From: Sphingobium sp. EM0848
GTDB taxonomy: Bacteria; Pseudomonadota; Alphaproteobacteria; Sphingomonadales; Sphingomonadaceae
Length of the DNA: 64,000 nt
Assembly (NCBI RefSeq): GCF_013375555.1
Contig: NZ_JABXWB010000001.1
Span: 1,178,001 to 1,242,000, forward strand
Reading direction: 5' to 3'
Shown piece after piece: positions 57,376 through 64,000 of the stretch (position 1 is its first letter; every line of letters starts with the position of its first letter). Position numbers and translations under genes: made by a program. Below the pieces are notes generated by a model. The model had not been told where the DNA came from. It searched no databases and saw only the letters and a program-made list of their open reading frames with translations.

Positions 57376-58007
57376 CGGGATGGATTATCGCGGCCACTCT
57401 GGCGATGGGGACTCTGGCTGCGATCATGGCGGTGGGTCGGATTCCGCGTTCGGCCTGGGAAATCACGGCGGCGGCTCTGCTGCTCGGCCTTGCGGGCTAT
57501 GCGTGGCAGGGGCGACCCGGCCTAACCGGCGCGCCTCGGCAGGCGGAGGAAAAGGGCGGCGCAGCCTTTGACGAGAAACTGGCCGAGCAACGGCGCGGGA
57601 TGGCGGAGCGCTATGGCAAGGCAGGCCAGTGGCTGCTGCTCTCTGACGGCCTGGGACGGCAGGGCAAGACGAAGGAAGCGGCCAATGTGCTGCTTTCGGG
57701 GCTGCGGGAAACGCCGGACGACCCCAATTTGTGGCTCGGCTTCGGCAATGCGCTGGTCGCACATGCGAACGGCGTGCTGTCGCCCGCGGCGGACTTTGCC
57801 TATCGGCGGGCCTTGGCGATCGATCCGCAAGGCCCGGCGCCCCGTTATTTCTATGGCCTGGCGTTGGCGCGTGCAGGACAGTTGAAGGAAGCTCGCACAT
57901 TGTGGGCGCCGCTTGCCGCCAGCGCGCCCGAAGGCAGCGAAATCCGGAAGGAACTGGAAGGCAATATCGCGCGTATCGACGCGATGCTGGGATCTCAAAG
58001 CCCGTAG
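57372..58007 (+). CDS. ccmI: Cytochrome c maturation TPR protein CcmI/CycH
   Basis: A 211-residue protein with two N-terminal membrane helices (about residues 3-20 and 29-46) and TPR repeats (WLLLSDGLGRQGKTKEAANV, AYRRALAIDPQGPAPRYFYG). CcmI binds apocytochrome c tails and delivers them to CcmFH. It is shorter than the usual two-domain CycH and lacks a long C-terminal region. Confidence 0.88.
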   Translation: MTGWIIAATLAMGTLAAIMAVGRIPRSAWEITAAALLLGLAGYAWQGRPGLTGAPRQAEEKGGAAFDEKLAEQRRGMAERYGKAGQWLLLSDGLGRQGKTKEAANVLLSGLRETPDDPNLWLGFGNALVAHANGVLSPAADFAYRRALAIDPQGPAPRYFYGLALARAGQLKEARTLWAPLAASAPEGSEIRKELEGNIARIDAMLGSQSP

Positions 58008-58150
58008 GGATGATCAAAGCCGCGGCGGCACATTGCCTAGACCCTGGAGCCATGATAGGGCGCGGCGGTTTGCGGGGGCTTATGGAATGACAAGACGGGC
58101 CGCTTCCCCGTTCGGGTGTCCAAAGATCATGACAATTCGGCATTTTCTCC

Positions 58151-60076
58151 ATGGCTGACGCGACCACCACCGGCGCCGTGGATACAGACGACAGCGCCCA
58201 TGATCATGGCCATTCCGGGCAGAAGGCGACCCTGAAGCTGGTGGTCGGCGCCATCGGGATCGTATTCGGCGACATCGGCACCAGCCCGCTTTATGCCTTT
58301 CGCGAAACCTTTGCCGGTCATCATCATCTCGACCTCGACCCCGATCATATATTGGGCGTCATCAGCCTGATGTTCTGGTCAATGATGCTGGTGGTGACGC
58401 TGAAATATGTCACCATCATCATGCGCGCCGACAATAAGGGGGAGGGCGGCAGCCTGGCCCTGCTGGCGCTCATCAACGGCCAGACCAAGACCCAGCGATG
58501 GTCGCGTGGCATCATCCTGCTGGGTGTGTTCGCGACTTCGCTTTTCTACGGCGACTCGATGATCACCCCGGCCGTGTCCGTGCTTTCGGCGGTGGAGGGC
58601 CTTGCCGTCTATCATTCTTCGCTGGCGCCGTTGATCCTGCCGGCGGCGGTGATGATCCTGCTGGGGCTGTTCTGGATCCAGGGGCTGGGGACGAATCGCG
58701 TCGCCTCGCTCTTCGGCCCGATCATGCTCTTCTATTTCCTGACCATCGCCGTGCTGGGCATCATCAGCATCGTCAAGACGCCGGGCATCCTCCACGCGTT
58801 CAATCCCTATTGGGCGTTCATGTTCTTCGTCACCGATCCGCTGCCCGCCTTTCTGGCGCTGGGCGCGGTCGTGCTGGCGGTGACAGGGGCGGAAGCGCTC
58901 TATGCCGATATGGGGCATTTCGGCCGCAATCCGATCCGGGTGTCCTGGCTTGCCTTCGTCCTGCCCGCATTGATGATGAATTATATGGGGCAGGGCGCGC
59001 TGCTGTTCCGCGAAGGTTCGGCGGCGCTGCACAGCCCCTTCTACTATCTGGCGCCGCAATGGGCACAGCTGCCGCTGGTCGGCCTTGCCACGCTGGCGGC
59101 GATCATCGCCAGCCAGGCCGTGATTTCGGGTGCTTTCTCCGTCACCCAACAGGCAATCCAGCTCGGCTTCATGCCGCGCCTGCGCATTGCCCATACCAGC
59201 GCGTCGACAGCGGGACAGATTTACATCCCCCTCATCAACTGGGGGTTGATGGTCATGGTCATCCTGCTGGTGCTGGTGTTCCAGACTTCCTCGAACCTGA
59301 CGGCGGCTTATGGCATCGCGGTCACGGGCGCGATGTTCATCGACAATGTGCTGCTGACAGTCGTGCTTTATCGCTTGTGGAAATGGCGCTGGTATTATTC
59401 GGCTCCGCTGCTGGCGGTACTCTTCTTGGTCGATGGCGCCTATCTGGCGGCAAATCTGACCAAGGTGCCTGCGGGTGGATGGTTCCCGCTGCTGATCGGC
59501 TTCGTCATTTTCACGCTGTTGACGACATGGTCACGCGGGCGTCGGCTGGTACAGGACCGCCTGCGCGAAGCGGCTATGCCGATCCCGGTCTTCGTGGCGT
59601 CCGCGGCCAACAGCGCCGTCCGCGTGCCGGGGACAGCCGTGTTCATGACGTCGACGCCCGATGGCGTGCCGCATGCGCTGCTGCATAATCTCAAGCACAA
59701 CAAGGTGCTGCATGAGCGGGTCATCCTGCTGACCGTGAAGATCAAGGATGTTCCCGTCGTAGAGGATGACGGCCGGTGCAGGCTGGAGGATCTGGGACGG
59801 GGGTTCTTCCGCCTGGTCCTGCAATATGGCTTCATGCAGGAACCCGATGTGCCTGCCGCGCTCAAGAACATCACCGGCTGTGGACAGGCGTTCAAGATGA
59901 TGGACACCAGTTTCTTTCTGGCGCGGCAGACGTTGCTGCCCTCGGCCAAGCCGGGCATGCCGCTCTGGCGCGAGAAGATCTTCGCCTGGATGCTGCGCAA
60001 TGCGGAAAGCGCGATGGAATTTTTCCGCCTGCCGACGAACCGCGTGGTCGAACTGGGCAGTCAGGTCGAAATCTGA
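58151..60076 (+). CDS. kup: Potassium transporter Kup
   Basis: A 641-residue KUP/HAK/KT family potassium uptake protein with about 12 membrane helices and a C-terminal cytoplasmic domain. The family motif [19 protein letters not shown] starts at about residue 36, followed by [14 protein letters not shown] and later [13 protein letters not shown]. The N-terminal 30 residues are acidic and histidine-rich. It ends at a shared bidirectional terminator. Confidence 0.95.
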   Translation: MADATTTGAVDTDDSAHDHGHSGQKATLKLVVGAIGIVFGDIGTSPLYAFRETFAGHHHLDLDPDHILGVISLMFWSMMLVVTLKYVTIIMRADNKGEGGSLALLALINGQTKTQRWSRGIILLGVFATSLFYGDSMITPAVSVLSAVEGLAVYHSSLAPLILPAAVMILLGLFWIQGLGTNRVASLFGPIMLFYFLTIAVLGIISIVKTPGILHAFNPYWAFMFFVTDPLPAFLALGAVVLAVTGAEALYADMGHFGRNPIRVSWLAFVLPALMMNYMGQGALLFREGSAALHSPFYYLAPQWAQLPLVGLATLAAIIASQAVISGAFSVTQQAIQLGFMPRLRIAHTSASTAGQIYIPLINWGLMVMVILLVLVFQTSSNLTAAYGIAVTGAMFIDNVLLTVVLYRLWKWRWYYSAPLLAVLFLVDGAYLAANLTKVPAGGWFPLLIGFVIFTLLTTWSRGRRLVQDRLREAAMPIPVFVASAANSAVRVPGTAVFMTSTPDGVPHALLHNLKHNKVLHERVILLTVKIKDVPVVEDDGRCRLEDLGRGFFRLVLQYGFMQEPDVPAALKNITGCGQAFKMMDTSFFLARQTLLPSAKPGMPLWREKIFAWMLRNAESAMEFFRLPTNRVVELGSQVEI

Positions 60077-60085
60077 ACGCAATGA

Positions 60086-60120
60086 AAAAGGGCGCGGCGT
60101 GATTGCCGCGCCCTCTTGTT
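60086..60120. terminator. Bidirectional terminator between kup and hsp20
   Basis: A perfect 9-base GC stem (60090-60098 with 60105-60113, loop GTGATT) has TCTTGTT after it on the plus strand and TTTTTC after it on the minus strand. It can end both convergent transcripts. Confidence 0.9.
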
Positions 60121-60138
60121 CGGGACAGACGGGGTGGA

Positions 60139-60612
60139 TCAGGCCGCGTCGCGGTCCTTGCCGCTGATATCGACCAGTTGACCGCCATTGATGGCAATCT
60201 TCTTGGGCTTCATCACTTCGGGGATTTCGCGCACCAGTTCGATGATCAACAGGCCGTCCGCCAGATCGGCCTTCTCGACCCGAACGAAATCGGCCAGTTC
60301 GAAGCGGCGCTCGAAGCTGCGGTTGGCGATGCCGACATGCAGGAAGCGCGAGCGGTCGCCGCCTGACGATTCTTCCTTCCGGCCCGTCACCTGGAGCAGG
60401 TTCTGCTGGGCGGTGATCTCGATCTCATCGGTGCGGAAACCCGCTACGGCGAGCGTGACGCGATAGCGATCTTCGGAAAGCCGTTCGATATTGAAAGGGG
60501 GATAATTATCGCCCTGCTGCAACCGCGCATTATTTTCGATGAGGTCGAACAGACGGTCGAAGCCCACGGTCGAGCGGCGATAGGGTGTCAGGTCAAAACC
60601 ACGCATTGTCAT
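60139..60612 (-). CDS. ibpA: Small heat-shock protein, Hsp20/alpha-crystallin family
   Basis: A 157-residue IbpA-type chaperone that holds unfolding proteins during heat stress. The N-terminal MTMRGFDLTPYRRSTVGFDR is typical of the IbpA class A proteins of proteobacteria; the alpha-crystallin domain spans about residues 37-130 with YRVTLAVAGF, FLHVGIANRSFERRFELAD and a C-terminal oligomerisation motif region near KKIAI. ATG 60612 is chosen because GGAGAG lies upstream; the longer open frame is the untranslated leader. A ROSE-like leader precedes it. Confidence 0.94.
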   Translation of the reverse strand: MTMRGFDLTPYRRSTVGFDRLFDLIENNARLQQGDNYPPFNIERLSEDRYRVTLAVAGFRTDEIEITAQQNLLQVTGRKEESSGGDRSRFLHVGIANRSFERRFELADFVRVEKADLADGLLIIELVREIPEVMKPKKIAINGGQLVDISGKDRDAA

Positions 60613-60700
60613 AATCTCTCCAAAGAGCAAAATGATCTTGCCGGACCCAAATACTGGCATCCGGCGGAACGCTGCCCGGCCCCGAAAGGCGGCCGGACAA
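60613..60700 (-). promoter_or_regulatory. ROSE-like RNA thermometer in hsp20 leader
   Basis: The minus-strand leader directly before the start codon contains TTGCTCTTTGGAGAG. The TTGCT part can pair with the ribosome site (CUC/GAG, then a G mismatch, then U-G and U-A pairs), which is the pattern of the ROSE hairpin that blocks translation at low temperature. Further 5' a GC-rich hairpin (CCGGCC/GGCCGG) fits the supporting stems. ROSE elements are well known before Hsp20 genes of alphaproteobacteria. The full fold was not computed. Confidence 0.55.
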
Positions 60701-60701
60701 T

Positions 60702-60733
60702 GGGGATATGGTTTGACGCCAGGCGGTTTCAAG
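60702..60733 (-). promoter_or_regulatory. Candidate heat-shock (RpoH) promoter of hsp20
   Basis: On the minus strand, CTTGAAA (60727-60733) is followed by a CCATATCCCCAT region (about 60700-60711). The -35 matches the sigma-32 consensus exactly; the -10 match and spacing depend on which C-rich stretch is used, so confidence is moderate. Confidence 0.4.
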
Positions 60734-60845
60734 ACGGGGAAAGCGATTTGCGGCGCACGATACGGAAGCCGTCCGCGCGTGGCGTCATGGACGAAACGCC
60801 TTGATTGACTATCTCTGGAGGGCATCGACCGATCTGATGCAATGC

Positions 60846-60888
60846 AAAAGAAAAGTACCCGGGCCGTGTTTTTCACGACCCGGGTACT
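60846..60888 (-). terminator. Strong rho-independent terminator on the minus strand
   Basis: A 15-base stem with one mismatch (60874-60888 with 60854-60868, loop of five bases) is followed on the minus strand by TTTTCTTTT. No coding gene precedes it on that strand, which points to a small RNA. Confidence 0.8.
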
Positions 60889-60995
60889 AATGGACGATTA
60901 CTCGTCTCCCCCTTGGCCTGCCTCAACCGCTTCTTAGCCCCCTAAGCTCGAAGCGGGATGCAGTATCCCTGAACCACGGCCATTTACCTGTGCTT
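60846..60995 (-). ncRNA. Candidate small RNA, unnamed
   Basis: The terminator at 60846-60888 has no upstream coding gene on the minus strand for more than 2 kb. The 100 bases before it fold well by eye: CCGCTTC/GAAGCGG with an inner CTTAG/CTAAG stem around 60928-60957, GGGAT/ATCCC near 60956-60970, an outer TGGCC/GGCCA pairing, and GACGA/TCGTC next to the terminator. The 5' end is not defined; a start near 60990 is a guess. I do not recognise it as 6S, SRP RNA or tmRNA. Confidence 0.45.
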
Positions 60996-61167
60996 CGAAG
61001 CCTGTGCTATGGGCTGCGCAGGCGGCTGTCACGGGCTATTTCGGCGCGCCGTGATTTTCCCCAACAGGCTGTGGCGTCCGTGCAACAATCCGGCAGCGCT
61101 TGCCGTAGGTCCAGAGCATGCTAGACGGACAAGCCATGTCCCCATCAAGAGGCCGTTCCGCGCCGTC

Positions 61168-62418
61168 ATGATTCTATCCCGATACGAACGCATGATCGCC
61201 AAGCGATATTTGCTGCCCGGCAAAGGGGAGGGATTCATCTTCCTCGTCGCCGGGATCAGCCTGGTCGCGGTGATGCTGGGCGTCGCTGCGCTCATCATCG
61301 TCATGAGCGTGATGAACGGCTTTCGCGCCGAGCTTTTCGACAAGATCGTCGGCCTCAACGGTCATGCCGTGGTTCAGGGCTATGGTGGGCGTCTGCCGGA
61401 CTGGAAGGCGGTGCTGAAGGAAGCGAAGGCGACACCGGGCGTCACCAGCGCCACGCCGCTGATCGAGCAGCCCTTGCTTGGCAGCTTTCAGGGCCGGGTC
61501 GAGGCGGTGCTGGTCCGCGGCATGACCGTGAACGACATCCGGAACAATGCAACGCTCAAGGCCAAGGTTGTTGCGGGGAGCCTCAACGCACTGACACCCA
61601 ATAGCGGCAAGGTCGCGATCGGGTCGCGGCTGGCGGAAAATCTGGGCATCCAGATGGGTGACAGCATCACCATCATCAATCCTGCGGGTCGATCCACGCC
61701 CTTCGGCACGGTGCCCCGTCAGGTATCCTATCAGGTCGCCGCGATCTTCGAAGTCGGCATCTACGACTATGACAAGGCTTTCGTCGTCATGCCGATGGAG
61801 GATGCCCAGACCCTGCTGCTGCTGGGCGATGTGGTCGGCATGATCGAGGTCCAGACGGTCAATGCCGATCAGGTCGGCGCAATATTGGAACCGCTGGCGG
61901 GGAAGGTGGCTGGTCGCGCGGTCGTCACGGATTGGCGCCAGATGAACGCGTCCCTGTTCGAGGCGCTGGCGGTAGAACGGGTCGCGATGTTCGTGGTCCT
62001 GTCGATCATCGTGCTGGTCGCAGTGTTCAACATCCTCTCATCGCTCATCATGCTGGTGCGCGCCAAGACGCGGGACATCGCCATATTGCGCACCATGGGT
62101 GCGAGCCGGATCGGGCTGGTCAAGATTTTCATGACCGTGGGCGTCACCATCGGCACGCTGGGCATGGCGGCGGGCATGGTTCTGGGCTTCACCTTCCTCT
62201 TCTTCCGGCAGAGCGTGGTGAATGCGATCCAGTTCCTCACCGGGCAGAATCTCTGGGATCCTTCGATCCGCTTCCTGACCGAATTGCCGGCCAAGCCCGA
62301 TCCGGTGGAGATCGCCATCATCTGCCTGATGGCGCTGATTTTCAGCTTCCTCGCCACACTCTACCCGGCGTTCAAGGCCGCCAATACCGATCCTGTTCAG
62401 GTGCTGCGCTATGAATGA
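61168..62418 (+). CDS. lolC: Lipoprotein-releasing ABC permease LolC/E
   Basis: A 416-residue permease of the LolCDE system, which detaches lipoproteins from the inner membrane for transport to the outer membrane. ATG 61168 gives [22 protein letters not shown], the family start; the first helix follows (about residues 24-47), then a large periplasmic domain (about 48-270) and three C-terminal helices with [20 protein letters not shown]. Only one permease is present, so it probably works as a homodimer (LolF type). It overlaps lolD by 8 bases. Confidence 0.93.
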   Translation: MILSRYERMIAKRYLLPGKGEGFIFLVAGISLVAVMLGVAALIIVMSVMNGFRAELFDKIVGLNGHAVVQGYGGRLPDWKAVLKEAKATPGVTSATPLIEQPLLGSFQGRVEAVLVRGMTVNDIRNNATLKAKVVAGSLNALTPNSGKVAIGSRLAENLGIQMGDSITIINPAGRSTPFGTVPRQVSYQVAAIFEVGIYDYDKAFVVMPMEDAQTLLLLGDVVGMIEVQTVNADQVGAILEPLAGKVAGRAVVTDWRQMNASLFEALAVERVAMFVVLSIIVLVAVFNILSSLIMLVRAKTRDIAILRTMGASRIGLVKIFMTVGVTIGTLGMAAGMVLGFTFLFFRQSVVNAIQFLTGQNLWDPSIRFLTELPAKPDPVEIAIICLMALIFSFLATLYPAFKAANTDPVQVLRYE

Positions 62419-63100
62419 CATATTGAAGGTCAGCGGCCTCAAGCGCAGCTTCACCCAGGGCGGCGTCACCATCGAGGTGCTGCGCGGCGTTGACCTTTCG
62501 GTCGGAACGGGGGAAATCGTGGCGCTGCTGGGGCCATCGGGATCGGGCAAGTCGACCCTGCTTCAGGCGGTGGGTCTGCTCGAAGGCGGCTTCGACGGGT
62601 CGATCCGCATCGGTGGAGAAGAAGCGGCGAAGCTAGACAATGACGGGCGGACCCGGCTGCGTCGCGATGCGCTGGGCTTCGTCTATCAATTCCATCATTT
62701 GCTGCCGGACTTCAACGCCATGGAAAATGTCGTGCTGCCGCAGGTCATTCGCGACGTGGATATGGGGACAGCCCGCGTCCGCGCGGAATCCCTGTTGGGA
62801 TCGCTGGGCCTTGGCCATCGCCTGGAACATCGACCGAGCCAGCTATCGGGCGGCGAGCAACAGCGCGTGGCCGTGGCCCGCGCGCTCGCCAACCGGCCTG
62901 CTCTGGTGCTGGCGGACGAGCCGACCGGCAATCTGGACGAGCGGACTGCCGATATCGTGCTGGCCGAATTCCTCCGGCTGGTGCGGGAGGAGGGGTCGGC
63001 CGCACTGGTCGCGACCCATAATGAACGGCTGGCCGAGAAGATGGACCGTGTGGTCCGTCTTCACGAAGGCCTGCTGGAAGATGGTTCAGGCCACATGTGA
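62411..63100 (+). CDS. lolD: Lipoprotein-releasing ABC ATPase LolD
   Basis: A 229-residue ATPase that powers LolC/E. Walker A is GPSGSGKST, the signature [15 protein letters not shown], Walker [31 protein letters not shown] is the typical Q-loop region of LolD. Its 3' end overlaps the convergent GGDEF gene by 15 bases. Confidence 0.96.
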   Translation: MNDILKVSGLKRSFTQGGVTIEVLRGVDLSVGTGEIVALLGPSGSGKSTLLQAVGLLEGGFDGSIRIGGEEAAKLDNDGRTRLRRDALGFVYQFHHLLPDFNAMENVVLPQVIRDVDMGTARVRAESLLGSLGLGHRLEHRPSQLSGGEQQRVAVARALANRPALVLADEPTGNLDERTADIVLAEFLRLVREEGSAALVATHNERLAEKMDRVVRLHEGLLEDGSGHM

Positions 63101-64000
63101 GGCCGCATCCCGGACCGTCGCGGTGACGATCCGGTCGCGGCCCTGACTTTTGGCGCGAAGCAACGCCGCGTCGGCGGTTCGCAGCAGCGTCTCGGCGCGG
63201 CCGTGATCGGGGAAGGCGGCGAGCCCGAAGGAAGCGGTGATCAGCCCCAATTCCTCACCCCGATGTTCGACGCGCAAATCCTGCACCTTCTGCTGCACTG
63301 TCCGCGCGCGATCCAGCGCCTGGTCCAGCGTGAATCCGGGCATGAGAAGGACGAATTCCTCGCCGCCCAGGCGGAAGGCGCAATCCTTTTCGCGCAGCGC
63401 TTCATTCAGCACGGCGCCCACAGCCTTCAGCACCGCATCACCCGCATCATGACCATGATCGTCGTTGAAGCGCTTGAAATGGTCGATGTCGACCATCAGG
63501 CAAGCCATCGGTTCATTCCGGCCTTCCGCTGAAGCAATCTGTTCCTTGAACACGGCATCGAAAAGGCGGCGGTTGGCGAGGCCCGTCAGCGGATCGGCCA
63601 TCGCCATCTGCCGCAGCACGTCCCGCAAGCGCAGATTGGAGAGCGCAAGGCCGATATTTTCCGCCAGCATCTCCAGATATTTTTCCGTGCGGCTGATCTG
63701 ATCGGCGGTCACACCCTCGGGCTGCTCGAAATAGAGCAAGCCGATACTCTCGCCCTGCGCCGTCAGTGGGATGCAGATGGTGGCGATGGCCACTTCGCCG
63801 CCGAGATGTTCACAGGGGATGTCGATCAGTTCACCCGTGGGCTTATGGGTCTGCCCCCGACGCAGCGCCCAGCAGGCGGAAGGCGCAAATTCATGACCCT
63901 GCGACTGGTGCGGTTCAAGCCAGGCGCAGGCCTGAACCATGGCATTGCGACGCATGTCCTGAATGTAGAGGCGCCCCGCAAAACCCGGCGCGATTTCCGG
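63086..64000 (-). CDS. GAF-GGDEF diguanylate cyclase, N-terminus beyond window
   Basis: At least 305 residues; the frame stays open to the window edge, so the true start lies outside. An N-terminal GAF domain (visible part up to about 60-150, [22 protein letters not shown]) is followed by a GGDEF domain starting [12 protein letters not shown]. The active site is intact as [10 protein letters not shown], and the inhibitory I-site REKD lies five residues before it. It should therefore make c-di-GMP from GTP and be subject to product inhibition. It overlaps lolD tail to tail. Confidence 0.92.
   Translation of the reverse strand, partial: PEIAPGFAGRLYIQDMRRNAMVQACAWLEPHQSQGHEFAPSACWALRRGQTHKPTGELIDIPCEHLGGEVAIATICIPLTAQGESIGLLYFEQPEGVTADQISRTEKYLEMLAENIGLALSNLRLRDVLRQMAMADPLTGLANRRLFDAVFKEQIASAEGRNEPMACLMVDIDHFKRFNDDHGHDAGDAVLKAVGAVLNEALREKDCAFRLGGEEFVLLMPGFTLDQALDRARTVQQKVQDLRVEHRGEELGLITASFGLAAFPDHGRAETLLRTADAALLRAKSQGRDRIVTATVRDAASHVA

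Noticed and set aside
60846..60995. Candidate small RNA as 6S RNA or SRP RNA
   Set aside because: The SRP core with its GGAAG loop is missing, and the separate hairpins do not form the long rod with central bubble of 6S RNA.

Overview
The window looks like chromosomal DNA of an alphaproteobacterium, most probably a sphingomonad (Sphingobium/Sphingomonas type). The reasons are the high GC content, the mreBCD-mrdA-rodA cell-wall cluster, a MutL carrying its own endonuclease motif, a separate glyQ/glyS pair, the arginine succinyltransferase genes and a system I cytochrome c maturation operon. Family and genus are inferred from protein character and gene order, not from a marker-gene search.

Region 1 (1-23266) is housekeeping: the elongasome genes (minus strand), mutL, a small secreted protein, a MaoC-like dehydratase, a lipoprotein phosphodiesterase, a DNA-deoxyinosine glycosylase, ychF, a DUF2490 protein, pgm, pth, rplY, a tandem pair of GumN/TraB proteins, glyQ-glyS and ppdK. 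A palindromic repeat sits in frame inside glyS. A decayed helix-hairpin-helix gene and two identical tRNA-Arg(ACG) genes close this part.

Region 2 (23307-41003) is the accessory block and the most interesting part: an unusual Pel-type exopolysaccharide locus. A tightly overlapping plus-strand operon encodes a 1418-residue deacetylase with cadherin-like and RTX repeats, PelG, a stand-alone GH114 hydrolase, a PelB split into TPR and beta-barrel proteins, a PelD without its c-di-GMP-binding GGDEF domain, a PelE-like protein and PelF. A second GH114 lipoprotein is divergent upstream, and a two-gene type I secretion system abuts pelF on the other strand. The two activities that canonical PelA carries in one periplasmic protein (hydrolase and deacetylase) are here on separate proteins. 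The deacetylase looks exported to the outside by the adjacent type I system. No PelC was seen.

Region 3 (41142-64000) returns to core functions: cobQ, an ast cluster (astA, astB and an M20 hydrolase), a DUF481 protein, rppH, a photolyase, a cyclopropane fatty acid synthase, an SDR enzyme, purF, ccmCDEFGHI, kup, an Hsp20 gene with a probable ROSE-type RNA thermometer, a candidate small RNA with a strong terminator, lolCD, and a GAF-GGDEF diguanylate cyclase cut by the window end.
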